Below, one piece after another: positions 1 to 11,567 of a DNA stretch of 64,000 nucleotides. The first letter of the stretch is position 1; the number at the start of each line of letters is the position of its first letter. Both the position numbers and the translations under genes were made by a program. Source of the stretch: Aralia elata (taxonomy: Eukaryota > Streptophyta > Magnoliopsida > Apiales > Araliaceae); the NCBI GenBank assembly GCA_034770075.1, contig JAVJAP010000356.1, forward strand, positions 186,001-250,000, in the 5' to 3' direction. Below the pieces are notes generated by a model. The model was not told the origin of the DNA, made no database searches, and saw only the letters and a list, made by a program, of their open reading frames with translations.

Positions 1-223
1 TTATTTAGACCAGGATAGGATAGGGCCCTTTTGTATCGGCACCTGCTTAGATTTCTTTTTCATTTATGCACTATGTACTGAATTCATTTATTTATTTATG
101 CACAGTTTTCTTTTTCATTTTATGGAATTCACCTGTTTTATTATTAACTGTATGATGCATGCTCTTTTATTTATGGATAGAGAATGACCCCTGTACAGTC
201 CTTTTGATACTATTTTTCTCCAG
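1..223. other. Non-coding stretch upstream of the antisense gene
   Basis: AT-rich sequence with several TTTATTTATG repeats and no convincing ORF. It ends in a pyrimidine-rich tract TATTTTTCTCCAG placed directly before the ATG at 224, which looks like a 3' splice acceptor. It is inferred to be 5' UTR, intron or promoter of the antisense gene. Confidence 0.4.
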
Positions 224-1791
224 ATGTTGTCCTCAGATGCCGTGGTCCGTTTGGATTCCACCCCTCCCACAGGGTTGGTTGGCAGCCTCTTCCGCTGGTT
301 GGACAATTTACTGCCGGCCGACAGGATTACCGCAGATGGTCTTTTGGGACATTCTTGGTCCTTATTGACCTTTCAGGCGCCAGCGGGCTTCGTGGATGGT
401 CTTCTGAGCTATTGGGCCCCTGCCCGTCAGGTGTTTAGGTTAGGGACAGTAGAGCTGACCCCCACCCTCGAGGAGTATGCTCGCTTCAACCGGCCTGCCC
501 CTGGATAGGCCTTGTGCTAGGGTCACAGTTGGTTCCATGCGCCGTCAATTCTTGACTTTCACTGGTTTGCGAAAGGCTGTCCTGCTGCCGGTGATCACAT
601 CGCACCATATGGTTCCCCTTCAGTTCTTCATTGACCGATTTGGCTCACCTGACGGTTTTCGACTTTTCTTCGGTGATTTTTCCGTGTCCGAGGAGCGCTG
701 GGGCGCCTTGAGAGTGGATGTCCTGATGGCCTATGTCATCTCAGTTTTGTATTCGCCTGCAGGACCCGATCATTTGGATATGCGGATTGTGGCGGCCGTT
801 AGAGCCCTTCAGGAGGATCACACCATTCTTCCTATGATATTGGCGGATACCTATATGTCAGCCACATATTGCCAGTCTTTCCGAGGGCAGAGCCTTCAGA
901 GGGAGCTCGACTTTGCTGTATGTGTGGTTCATGAGTCATCTTAGTCCCATCGGCCACTTCCGCCGCCAAGGGTTTTGCTTCAGTCACAACATAGCCGCGC
1001 AGTTTTCGTTTCGTCCCGTGAGCTGTACTGATGTGGCCTCCTGGATATCCTTTTTGTCTGTCATTGAGGATCCCTTTCACCTATTGGTCTACTCAGGCTA
1101 TTGCTCCTTCATGAGCTTCTTGACTCATGTGCCCGACCTGGATTTCATCCCCATTGCTGGGCTGAGGGGCGTGATGACCTACCATCCCCTGGCGGTTATG
1201 GGGCAGTTTGATCAGACACAGGATTTACACCCTTTCGTGGGCACAGCCGCATACCGATTCCTTATATCATCCTGTACAGAGAGGGATCTATTACAGGTAT
1301 ACGAGCTTTGGGATTGCAGGATCCTTGCCGCATATAGTGAGAGCTGTCACATCCAGACATTTGCTTACGTGCAGTGGTTGCGCGGAGACTTGGATTCGGC
1401 TAGTTTGAGTCAGACTGGGGGCTTTGGTGACTCTGGAGTGATTCTCCCAGAAGATACCACAGACCATCCCATCTCGGCCGATTCTGCCCCGAGTCGGATT
1501 ATTGAGGATTCCCGACTCCGCCTGGCCCTGATTACTACTGAAACTGAGAGGGATGCCGCCCTTGTCGAGAGAGATGAGGCCATTCGTGCCAGAGACGCTG
1601 CCATTGCTGACAGAGACGCCATTGTATTTCAGACCAGGGCAGTTATAGATGCTAATTCTGGGACTGTCAGCCGAGCTACTGCTTTACTGGATCGTATTGA
1701 TATGATGGGGCAGCAGATTGCAGGAGATGCTGATGCTTCCGATCTATCCACCACCCTGTCCATCCTGCTTCAGCTAGTTTCAGATTTGTAG
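224..1791 (+). pseudogene. Antisense extra ORF of the Tat element, DUF7745-like protein, two frameshifts
   Basis: Three overlapping reading frames (224-508, 477-944, 913-1791) form one protein of about 520 residues. The first piece has the pattern LTPTLEEYARF, the second TGLPLDRPC and ILADTYMSATYC, the third LYVWFMSHLS. These resemble the plant DUF7745 family, related to plant-mobile-domain proteins and often found beside Tat/Ogre polyproteins; the family call is from memory of its pattern. The C-terminus (about residues 190-290 of the third piece) is a charged probable coiled coil with repeated ERDxA/RDAA units. Frame changes lie near 480-496 and 905-915. The gene runs opposite to gag-pol and converges on the end of integrase. 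The biochemical function is unknown. A host gene is less likely, given its place inside the element. Confidence 0.72.
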
Positions 1792-2301
1792 ATTATTTTA
1801 TTTCCTGCATAGACTATGTTGGTTTCATCAGTTATTGAAAGAGAAATCTTGTAATAAAACGACTTATATATATAGGACATGCATTTGAATTTAGTCATTT
1901 TCCCCCTTTTGTCGTATCATTGCCTTCCATTGGATCATCATTTTATCCAATTGACCATGATTTTGACATTTCGCCTTCTTTCTTTTCTCAAGACTTGATG
2001 GAGATTTGACAGATATTGCCGCACACCTTTTGATTTCATCGGATTGAATCTCAGATTTTGGATAACTGTTTGGTTGGGTCAAGGTCTGTACTTTGGGATG
2101 AAACTGGTCAGGCAGTTGGTTTCGGGAAGGTTTTGAGGGTGTAGGAAGGTTTTATCTGGCTATCGAAAATTGGTTTAGGTTAGGGAAATGATTATTTTTA
2201 AAGGATCGGACCGCGCCATGATGGCTGCCTACGTACCCCCACAAGTTGGGAGATCAGGTCCTACGTAGTTCGCTCTCAAAGGAAAAAAAAGAACTGATGA
2301 T
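1792..2301. other. Convergent intergenic region between antisense ORF and integrase
   Basis: About 510 bp lie between the stop of the plus-strand gene and the stop of the minus-strand integrase. There is no supported ORF. AATAAA at 1853-1858 is a plausible poly(A) signal for the antisense gene, 62 bp after its stop. Transcripts from both sides would run into each other here. Confidence 0.5.
1853..1858 (+). promoter_or_regulatory. Candidate poly(A) signal AATAAA of the antisense gene
   Basis: Canonical hexamer 62 bp after the stop codon, in an AT-rich stretch. Positional evidence only. Confidence 0.3.
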
Positions 2302-4203
2302 TTAAGCGTAAAACCGCTTCACCGAGTCAGCATTGAGGGGTTGTGGAAATACCTCACCATCCATTTCTTGCAATATGTGGGCTCCTCCGGATAGCACTTT
2401 CTTAATCATGAATGGTCCTTCCCAATTCGGGGCAAACTTCCCCTTGGCTTCGTCTTGACAAGACATGACTCTCTTTAGCACCAGGTCATTCTCCTTGAAT
2501 TTCCGAGGCCTGATCCTTTTATCGTATGATCGGGAGATCCTCTGTTGATATAGCTGGCCGTGCCAAACAGCAGCCACCCTCCTTTCATCAATTAGGGCCA
2601 ATTGGTCGTATCGACTTTGCATCCAATCCTCTTCGCTTATCTGAGCGTCGATCACTATTCTGAGGGACGCCATCTCAACTTCAGCTGGCAGGATAACCTC
2701 CATTCCATATACCAAGGCGTAAGGGGTTGCCCCTGTGGAAGTACGCGTTGACGTTCGGTAGGCCAGCAAGGTGAGGGGTAACAGATCTGGCCATCCCCGA
2801 TGATTAGCAGACATTTTTGCCATGATCTTCTTGATGTTCTTATTGGCAGCCTCCACTGCCCCATTCATTTTGGGACGGTAAATGACGGAATTGAGATGCT
2901 TAATCCTGAACTGGTCACACAGTTCCTTCATGAGGGCGTTGTTTAAATTCTTGGCATTGTCGGAGACCACAACCTCAGGTTGCCCATATCGGCAAATGAC
3001 ATTATTCCTGACGAAGTTGACGATGACCTCCTGAGTTACTTTGGGGAAAGAAGCTGCCTCTACCCATTTGGTGAAATAATCGATCATGACGAAAATGAAT
3101 CGGTGCCCGTTGCTCGCTTTGGGCTCTATTGGTCCGATTACATCCATTCCCCACATTGAAAATGGCCATGGGGAGGTCATACAGTGCAGTTCATTGGGAG
3201 GTGTATGGATCACATTACCGTGCGCCTGGCATTGATAACACCGTTTGACATGATCATCGCAATCGGCTTTCAGCGTTAACCAATAATGCCCTGTCCTCAG
3301 GATCTTTTTGGCCAACATCGGTCCACTTATGTGTGGCCCACACACCCCGCCATGGATTTCACTCATAATCCTTTGGGATTGCGCTTCGTCTACGCATTGC
3401 AACAGTCCCAACCCGGCATCCCTTTTGTAAAGTGAATCGCCACTCAGGTAAAACTTCATCGCCATCTTTTGAATTCTCATCCTTTCAGTCCGATTTGCCT
3501 GATCGGGAAGGGATCTGTCTCTCAGATATTCCCTTATGTCGTGATACCAGGGCTGCCTCGTCAACACCACCTCGTTTGATAATACTGCCACATTTTCCTC
3601 ATATGCCGGGGCATGATTCTGTATGGTGATCTCAATCTGTGGACTGTCCCTACTCTTGATCACGTGGATTAAGGAAGCCAAAGTCGCCAATGCATCGGCA
3701 AAATCATTTCGTCCCCGAGGAATATGGCGGAAGGCGATATCTTCGAACTCTTGCGTAAGCTGGGTGACACAACGATGGTATGGAAGTAACCGAAGCTCCT
3801 TAGTGTTGTATACCCCGATTGCTTGTCTGATTACCAATTCTGAATCCCCGAACACCGCTAGTCTCTTTACTCCCATGTCACGGGCCAATCGGAGTCCCAA
3901 GATACACCCCTCGTATTCAGCAGTGTTGTTCGAATTGCTGAAACGAAGCTTGGTGGCCACGGGGTATTGTTCTCCGGTGATAGAGACTAGGACCGCTCCG
4001 GCTCCTGCCCCCTCGGCATTCATGGCACCATCAAAATACAGCTTCCAAAATTGTCCCTCGTCATCACATTTTTCGCGCGATACCCAAAATATATCCTCGC
4101 CCGGGAGAGGAGTTTCTAACGGCTCCATCCCTCCTGCCGGGGCTTCTGCCAACTGATCTGCAATTCCCTGCCCTTTCATGGCCTTCTGGGTCACGTACAC
4201 CAT
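2302..4203 (-). pseudogene. Tat pol, C-terminal part: archaeal-type RNase H and integrase
   Basis: This 633-codon open frame continues in phase from the RT frame after one TGA at 4228-4230. Residues about 53-175 form a second RNase H (LYFDGA, TAEYEG, VFGDSEL, NDFADALA supply the acidic residues). The integrase zinc finger region is near residues 284-327 (H and CYQC). The catalytic core has D354 (WGMDVIGPI), D415 (VVSDNAKN) and E451 (GAVEAANKN), the expected D-D-35-E spacing. A C-terminal DNA-binding region follows to the stop. The enzyme inserts element cDNA into host DNA in the nucleus. All catalytic residues are present, so only the upstream breaks make this a pseudogene. No chromodomain is seen, as expected for Tat. 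Confidence 0.88.
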
Positions 4204-4227
4204 GTCAAACTGTTGTAAAATTAACTG

Positions 4228-5862
4228 TCATCTTGATAGTCGACAATTCAGCATGGGCCTTTCGAAAATATATTTCAGGGGATCCATTCTTGATATCAGG
4301 TACGTTGTATGCCCATGGAGGTAGTGCTGTAATCTCCCTGCAGCCCAGGCCAGAGCACAACAGGTCTTCTCGATGGGAGTGTAATTCTGCTCACATTGGC
4401 TAAATCTTTTGCTGAGGTAATAGATGGCCTGCTCTTTACCCGCCTCATTTTTCTGTCCCAACATACATCCCATCGCGATGGCATTTACCGATATATACAT
4501 AAACAGAGGGATCCCATCCTTCGGGGGTACCAGCACTGGTGTCTCAGTCAATTGCTTTTTAATGGTCTGAAACGCCTTCTGACATTGCTCATTCCATTCT
4601 TGGGACACCCCTTTTCTTAACAGTTTAAAAATCGGCTCACATGTAGTCGTCAAGTGGGATATAAAACGGCTGATAAAGTTTATCCTCCCGAGGAATCCTC
4701 TTATCTCCTTTTCTGTGTGAGGTGCCGGCATATCCACAATGGCCTTAATCTTTGCTGGGTCCAACTCAATGCCCCGATCACTAACCAGGAAACCCAAGAG
4801 CTTGCCCGACTGTACTCCGAAGGCACACTTGGCTGGATTGAGTTTCAAATTATACTTTCTGAGCCGATCGAATAGCTTTTTAAGATGAGTTATATGATCG
4901 GATCCTACCTTCGATTTCACAATAATGTCATCCACGTAGACCTCTATCTCCTTGTGCATCATATCGTGGAACAAGGCCATCATGGCTCTCTGATAAGTAG
5001 CCCCTGCATTTGTGAGACCGAAAGCCAGTCGTCTATAGCAGAAAGTGCCCCAGGGGGTGATGAATGCAGTCTTTTCCCGATCTTCCTCTGCCACCATTAT
5101 CTGATGATACCCCGCGAAGCAATCCACAAAAGAGTACATCTCGTACTGGGCCGTGTTATCCACCAGGATGTGTATGAAAGGTACCGGGAAATTATCCTTG
5201 AGACTGGCCTTGTTTAGATCTCTGTAGTCTACACATACCCTCACCTTTCCTCCAGGCTTAGCCACCGGGACCACATTGGATAACCATTCAGGATAAGTGG
5301 ATACCATAATGATTCCCGCCCTGAACTGCTTGATGATCTCCTCCTTCACTTTTAAGCTCCACTCCGGTTTCAATTTCCTTAATTTTTGTTTGACAGGCTT
5401 GAAACCCTCCTTGATGGGTAATCGGTGTACCACAATGTCGGTGGACAATCCGATCATATCCTCATGAGACCAGGCAAAGACATCCTCATATTGTTTTAGC
5501 AGCTCAGCCATTTCGGCTTTCTGGCTGAGGGTGAGGTCCGTCCCTATCTTGAGTTCCTTTGGCTTGTCAGGGGTTCCAATATCAACGGTGATGGTTTGGT
5601 CCAAGTTGGGTTTGGGTTTATCCTCGACCCATCCTTTGATCTCGTCAGGTGCGTCGTCGTAATCTGTCTCGTCTTGTTCAATGCCCATTAAATCGAAATC
5701 CAGCTCAATGTCAAAATCATAATCATCATTCAAATTTGAAAGACCATTTGTTGGGCAAGGATTACTCAAATGGGTACACCTGACATGAAACAAAATACTT
5801 GTCATATATAAATCATTTTTCACGACGATCGCAATTTCCAATAACACGAAAAAACGACACAA
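4228..5862 (-). pseudogene. Tat pol, N-terminal part: reverse transcriptase and first RNase H
   Basis: Contains RT motifs KVRVCVDYRDLNKAS, FAGYHQIMV, AFGLTNAGATYQRAM and the active site EVYVDDIIVKS, then a connection region and a gypsy-type RNase H that appears degenerate: its expected first acidic residue is replaced in MYISVNAIAMG. The frame closes at TGA 4228-4230 after LNCRLSR, and the next frame begins in the same phase. The family normally has tryptophan here (TGG), so a single G-to-A change explains the break. The first codons (5862 to about 5780) look like intron rather than protein (see 5780-5947); real homology starts after an acidic linker. It copies element RNA into cDNA in the cytoplasmic particle. 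Confidence 0.88.
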
Positions 5863-5947
5863 TTATGCAAGAAATAAAACAACAACAAAAATAAACTTCT
5901 TCATTCCCCCATCCTCTAGGGTTAACCACCCTGACGTCGAGCTTTAC
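5780..5947 (-). other. Predicted 168-nt intron between protease and RT of the Tat element
   Basis: On the minus strand a good donor (GG|GTAAAG, GT at 5947-5946) and acceptor (TTTGTTTCATGTCAG|G, AG at 5781-5780) bracket a U-rich stretch. The interval holds both in-frame stops (TAA at 5946-5944 and a second TAA in TTGCATAATTG) separating the protease and RT frames. Its length is divisible by 3 and both flanking frames are in the same phase, so removal would give continuous coding. Ogre elements are known to carry a spliced intron near this point. Splicing here is inferred. Confidence 0.5.
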
Positions 5948-6918
5948 CCTTGTTTGGATATCACTGGTTTTTGGGTCCAATTATCGATGGTCAGGTCAGA
6001 TGAAATGCGCTGGATAAAGGAGGGCCTCACATCGGACACCTCCCCGATGATTACGGATACGTCGCCTGAGTCCTTCTCCATATCTTCTCCAGGAATAATC
6101 AGTCCTGCCCAATCGATAACAGGCACAACTTGTTGGACTCCCGGTGGTGTGATAACATTCGTCCCCTCCTTACTGCTCGTTGATTGTCCGGGGATATAGC
6201 ATTTGGTTTCAAACTCTTTTGCGACCTCCCGCAGGAAACTTTCCCTCCGGACCGACTCATTACGTGTGGGGGTTAACTCTTCATTCCCTGCCCCAATCAC
6301 AGGTCCGCTGATCCCCTGCTTATTGTCGACTTTGGTCACTGGACTGCCAACTAGTCGAATCGGAGTCGCACCCTGACGGTGTCCCCGTACTGCGCCCACA
6401 TGGTATCCCAATCCTGCTTTGCCTATCTGCTGTGGTAGGTGGATGGGCTCGGTGATTCCCTGACTGCTTTTCCCTAGTCCCTGTCCAGGTTGGAAGTTCA
6501 TTTTAATCATTTCCCTTGCCACAAAGGTGAGTTCCTGAGAGACCCTTGGTTTCACAGCTGGAGCTCCCAGGCATCTATAATGGGGAGTGCTAATCTCTAG
6601 TGCTTGAAAGCTGGCAGGTGCCGCTGACTCATCCACATTGATTACTGGTAGGCCACTCCTGGGAGGAGAAAGGTCATCACATTCGGCCGAGATTGTTACC
6701 AGATTCCCATCGATGATCAACTTGATTTGTTGGTGGAGCGTGGAAGGAACTGCCCCGGCCATGTGTATCCACGGCCTCCCTAACAGCAGGTTGTAGCTTG
6801 CCGTAATATCTAGGACTTGGAAGGATATATCAAAAGTACAGGGCCCTATCTCCACTGGCAATTCTATCTCTCCGATGGTATCCCTCCGGGGATCCGTCAA
6901 AAGCCCGAACCACCACAT
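5944..6918 (-). pseudogene. Tat protease C-terminal half and linker with G-patch-like segment
   Basis: Continues the protease after a 1-nt frame change near 6888-6891. Contains the second protease signature YNLLLGRPWIH, typical of retroviral-like aspartic proteases, then a linker with FQPGQGLGKSSQG, a G-patch-like glycine pattern found in this lineage between protease and RT. The frame ends at TAA 5944-5946, immediately after a strong 5' splice donor, so this stop may be spliced out rather than being damage. The role is maturation of the gag-pol polyprotein. Confidence 0.75.
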
Positions 6919-7447
6919 GACTGGCCCGTAGGCGCTTGGGACTGATGTTCATTTTCTTCAGCGTGCTGAGAGGACATATATTCAATGCCGATCCCCCGTC
7001 GATCAGCACCCCATTCATGACATATCCTGAGGAGATTACCGCGATGTGTAGCGGTTTTCGGTGCCCCCTTCCCTCTTTGGGAATGTCCTCATCCGTAAAG
7101 GATATTGCATCGGTTTCCAATAAGTGGCCTACCAGCTGGCCGAAACCCTCCTCACTAATTTCTTTGGGCACAAATGCCTCCTCCAGAACCTTCATCAGGG
7201 TTTTGCAATGCTCACTGGATGACAACACCAAGTCCATGACTGATGTTAGGGTTGATTCCTCATTTAAAATCTGGATCCCCCTCGTTTCTGGGTGATCCAT
7301 CCTTTTCAAAAACTCTATGGCCCTTTCCTCGGAAACCTCTTCATTTTTTCTCTTTTGGCTCTCAAGGACTCGCCCGGGAAGATATAAGGGGTTCCCCTTG
7401 GTCGTCACGGAAGCATAACTGGCCGCTTTCCTCTGGTATTCCCCCAT
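6880..7447 (-). pseudogene. Tat aspartic protease, N-terminal half, frameshifted
   Basis: Holds the catalytic motif LIDGGSALNICP (D-x-G-S type; the Tat lineage often departs from DTG/DSG). It reads to AFDGSP and then loses frame at the G4 run 6888-6891 (C4 on the sense strand), where one extra base shifts the frame relative to the following piece (RRDTIGEIELP). The sequence before the catalytic Asp (roughly 7050-7447) is the gag-protease linker. A homopolymer slip is the simplest explanation. Confidence 0.75.
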
Positions 7448-7624
7448 AATTCCAGGGTATAGTCTTCAGACTACTGATAGGGAGTTGCGGCCTTGCTGCA
7501 AGGATGATGGGCCTCGGGTGCTGTCAACTTGACAGGTCTTTCCATGCCATTTGTACTTATCCCTATCAACCTGATGGGCGCTCCCCGTGCACTCCCATGA
7601 TCATGTATCACGTTGATCAATTCC
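7448..7624 (-). pseudogene. Tat gag-protease linker in a third frame
   Basis: This gap still looks coding in another frame (KIEELINVIHDHG at about 7590-7628, then APIRLIGISTNGM). One-base shifts near 7628, in an A run, and near 7450 are needed to join it to its neighbours. It has no function of its own. Confidence 0.5.
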
Positions 7625-9124
7625 TCAATTTTCTGCACATAGTTTCAACCTTGGCGGCCCCCCAGCCTCACTTGCCTCCGTCGCATTAACTCCCCCTCCA
7701 TCATGTCTTGGCAGGGGATTTGCTTTAACATTCGGGGAGTCCGGTTGTTCCACCACAATTTCCCCACTGTCTATCATGTTTTGGATTCGATGCTTCAACG
7801 TCCAGCAATCTTGTGTATCATGGCCAGGGGAACTGGAGTGGTATGCACATCGCTTGCTCGGGTCAAACCTTCTACCCTTTGGGTCACTCGGTGGTGCCAG
7901 ACCAACTATTTTCTTTTGGGCTACTAATACCGCTAATACCCGTTCAAGCGGCTCCCCGAGCGGGGTGAATACTCGATTCTGCGAGGCCTCATATCTTCTT
8001 CGCCCCTCTGCCCTTTGATCTGTGAAGTTTAGCTGTCGGGATGGCCCTCCCCTCTGCACCTGCACCGGAGGATGACCTTCTGCTTTTCTGGATGACCCCT
8101 GTAGGATGAGGGAGACATCCTCCTCCTTTTTCTTTTGGACCCTCCGGGAAGTGCTGCCGTAGTTTCCATTCTGTATTTGCTCGGCAAGCAGTTTCTATAA
8201 AGCAGTAAGATCCCGGATTTTACCCGATTTCAACCCCATGTCAACCATCTCTCCATGTTTAATCATTTCAGCAAAGGGTCTTCCAATCCCCGAGATGACC
8301 CGCTCATAATACGGTGCCTCCTGAATGTCTACAAAGGTCATTACCATCTCTGATTCGCTCATCGGGGGGGTTACCTGTGCGGCCATGCCCCTCCATCGTT
8401 GCGCATATTCCCTGAAGGATTCCCTAGGCTGTTTTTTAACCTTTGTCATTTGGTACCTGTCAAGAGCCATCTGGGCCTGAAAGCTGTATTGGGTTAAGAA
8501 GGTATGGGCCAATTCCTCCCAGTTGTCGAGGCGGGCGTTGTCGAGGCGGGCATACCAGATTCTTGCCTCCCCTGTTAAGCTTTTCTAGAATAGTTGCATT
8601 CTTAACCCCTCGTCTTCGGCATAAGACCCGAGTTCTCCAATGTATATTTTCAAGTGTGTATAGGGGTCTCCCTTTCCATTGTATTTTTCAAACTCGGGAA
8701 CTTTGAACTTTTCTGGATATCTGGCTCCGGGGAAAACACATAGATCCGAATAATTAACCCTGCCCAGGGAGCCTATGCCCCTTAGAGATTGGATGGTCTC
8801 CTCCATGTGTTTCATTTTTCTCCGAAGGTCGTCATTGTCCCCTTCTTCTGGGATAGTAATCACTGTCCTGCTAGGTATGGGAACGGGCTTTGGGATGACC
8901 GGCTCGTCCTTGAGTCGGGGTTGGTCCTCTTTAAGCAAGTTTGTACCATTTTTAGGAGGATTCTGATCATCCCCTGGTGGTGGAACATTATGCGATCCCT
9001 GGTTTGCCGGATCCTGTCTGATTAAGAACTGTTCCTTTAGCATTGTGGCCATTTCCATCATCTGTCTTTTAAAATCATCAAACTCCTCTCGAGATATGGA
9101 ACTATGATTGGGAAGATCAGCCAT
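7625..9124 (-). pseudogene. Tat gag (capsid and nucleocapsid) with internal stops
   Basis: One frame runs from the ATG at 9124 through stops at 8585-8587 (TAG) and 8195-8197 to 7625. The N-terminus is charged and proline-rich; the capsid core has VPEFEKYNGKGDPYTHL, then SLTGEARIWYARLDN and RQ/RWRGMAAQV-like helices. The nucleocapsid zinc knuckle reads CAYHSSSPGHDTQDCWTLK, the CxxH-Hx4C variant usual in Tat gag. A 15-bp tandem duplication at 8522-8551 repeats five codons (ARLDN twice). Gag builds the virus-like particle and packages RNA. The shared phase across both stops shows recent nonsense decay. The start is chosen from MADLPNHSS, the first Met in phase. Confidence 0.82.
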
Positions 9125-9895
9125 TTCAGAGGTAGAGACCTGGGCTTTCTTAGACTGCGAACGGGTTTGAGGAGCAATCCTACAGAGACAATGGTTCGAA
9201 GTTTAGTCTTGGGGAAACGCAAAAAAGGATGCATGCTAAGACTGTAAATTTTTATGTGTTTTTTGGGTTTTTTAATCTTTCCCTGCAAAAGAGAAAGTTA
9301 GTAATCTTTTAGTGCAATAACAAATGCTAAACATGCTTTATTATGCTCCCCCAACTATTCCCTGCAATTCACAGCGGTTAGTAATCTCTTTCGACACAGA
9401 AAAGGGATGTATGAATATTGAATGAGATCATGACATTTAGACATATAAACGTAAAAAGGCATGAAGAGACTTTTCCTGCGTTGGGTTAATCTGAGGCTGA
9501 CCTACCCTAGGGTTACTCTCGCGGGCTTTTCGACATGAAGGTTCCCAAATCTTCGCAATCTACTCGTTTGAGCCCTTTCGATTGGAGCGGATTTGAGTGG
9601 TGCGTTTCCTGAGCCATCTCTGGGGAGCAGCCCCATCGAGTCCAGTAATAAGCAACCGACGGGTTCGCCTCAGGAGGAGGTACTCTCTCAACATACATTC
9701 ACATTCATCGTCCTCACCGTATGCAAATGATTACTTTGAAGTAAAGCAAACCCATTCAATCATTCATTCATTGGACAACAACACACATTCACACAACAAT
9801 AAAAAGAAGTCAAAATGTCGCACGCACATACACATTTATAAATTTTAAAGGATAGGATAGCATCAAGACTTGACGCGGCTTAAGCCCTCTAATGT
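9125..9895. other. Tat leader between PBS and gag
   Basis: Untranslated leader of about 770 bp on the minus strand. No supported ORF; short frames inside lack recognisable similarity. It would hold packaging signals in the genomic RNA. Confidence 0.5.
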
Positions 9896-9913
9896 TCCCC
9901 AACAGAGTCGCCA
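9896..9913 (-). promoter_or_regulatory. Primer-binding site of the Tat element
   Basis: Sense strand TGGCGACTCTGTTGGGGA starts two bases inside the LTR end (TCGACA at 9916-9921). It begins with TGG, complementary to a tRNA CCA tail, and matches the style of Tat/Ogre sites, usually assigned to tRNA-Arg (assignment not verified). Confidence 0.75.
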
Positions 9914-10274
9914 GCTGTCGACGCCGGGTTTTCGCTTTCTAGTCTTTTCCAATTTTTAGCCTTTTGGTTTAGATGATTTTTGGAAAAGGTCGGCATTGAG
10001 GTCGACGGGGTTTTGAAAGATCGTTTTTTATGATGAGCCAATTTAACCAGAGTCGCCAGTTGGTATATTTGAAATGGATGTACCAACTCATCCGAATTTT
10101 TGTTTTTTTGTTAATCGCTGGCTCATATGTGATTCCGAATTAATTGGTCTGCGAATTGAGATTCATAGAGTTCGGGGGCTTGCTTAAGTGAGGGGAAGGT
10201 GTTAGGCACCCCTCGACTTCCGTGAAACACGGTTACCGCAATCTTGATGCTTTCCTATCCTTTAATTCATGAAA

Positions 10275-10304
10275 CGTGTGCGTGTGCGCGTGTGTGTGTG
10301 TGTG
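10275..10304. repeat. GT-rich microsatellite in the Tat LTR
   Basis: Run of GTGTGCGTGTGCGCGTGTGT... interrupted by a few C. Replication slippage repeat. Confidence 0.85.
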
Positions 10305-11567
10305 CCTACATGAATGTTGTGGTGAGTTTGTATGACAGAATCATTTGGATTTTTAGGGAAAATCGTGCTTTGATTTGAGAATGCTTCGGAATGTCCTTCG
10401 ATTTATACGAGAAAGCTTGATTCTTTATAAGAAAGGTTTGATTTTAATTTGTCAAAACAATGAGACTTTCATTAGGTGTCGTTTTGGTGAAAACAAGAGT
10501 TTTAAACCTTCGTCAAAAATAGGAATCGAGATCTATACGTTGCTTTCGTAACTCAAACGATGGGCAACTTCTAGAATCTCTTTAGCCCTATGCACAAAGA
10601 ATTTAATAAAACGTTACATATTTATAAAATCATTTTATGTGATATTTTGGGAAACGATTTTTCTTTAGCTTTCTCGTTAAATGGGAATCGACATTCGTTG
10701 GCACTTTCAATTTCTTATCTTCGTGAAGCTAATAACCTAATTTGATTGATTTTATGAAAATCTTCATGGTTTAATCTTTGAAATCATTTTTTGTGTTCAC
10801 AAGATTTAATCAAGCATGAAACACGCGTCGGGGCTATTCATGGGCATGTAAACCATCAAAATATCCCCGAACGCCAACAATCACATATTCCACTAATACG
10901 GGGCCTTAAACCCGATCCTCGCCTTAGCGTCGTTTTAAGGCCCAATGGTTACATGTTACAAAACGAGCATCTTGAATCTATCACATACATCAAAACGTCC
11001 ATCATCGGATTTAGACCACGGGGTCGCATTCCTAGGCTCACACGAGATTAATTCATGCCTACAAAATGAATCCTACATAACTAAACCAACCCGGATTTAT
11101 CTAATATACCATGATATCCGGAAATGACAATCTAAATAAATTACACCCAATGAATCACCTTAAACAAGCTAGAAATTTCATCACTTGGATATCCTCGGGT
11201 TATTAGGAAGAATTTTATTCCGATGGAACCTTCACTAATAATCCCTAATCCATGATTGTTCAACAATATACATGAAAACTACATCCCATCTAAGCAAATA
11301 AGATGATATGAATTGTTATAACCAAAGGGAATTTTTACCTTGCAAAATGATCTCAAAAGGATGAAGTCTTGGTATTTGAATAGTATGAGAAATATATTTG
11401 ATACAATCAAAATTAAAGGAGTAAAATTTCTTTCTTTTTTTCTCTCTTTTCTTCCTATTTTTGTTGCAAAATCTACTATTTTTCTCTCAAATTCCGTGCT
11501 GCTGTTGTGCTGAATCCTTCTTCTTCCAAATTTCTTCCAACCTCCTGTATGCTGCCCGAAGCTGGGC

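Noticed and set aside
224..1791. DUF7745-like gene as a host gene
   Set aside because: Orientation and place between integrase and the expected 3' LTR fit the known Tat antisense ORF; two frameshifts show it is not maintained.
3623..4156. 177-codon plus-strand frame opposite Tat RNase H
   Set aside because: Antisense shadow of the RNase H and integrase frame; no motif of its own.
7703..8018. Overlapping plus-strand frames opposite Tat gag
   Set aside because: Shadows of the nucleocapsid region; composition follows the sense frame.
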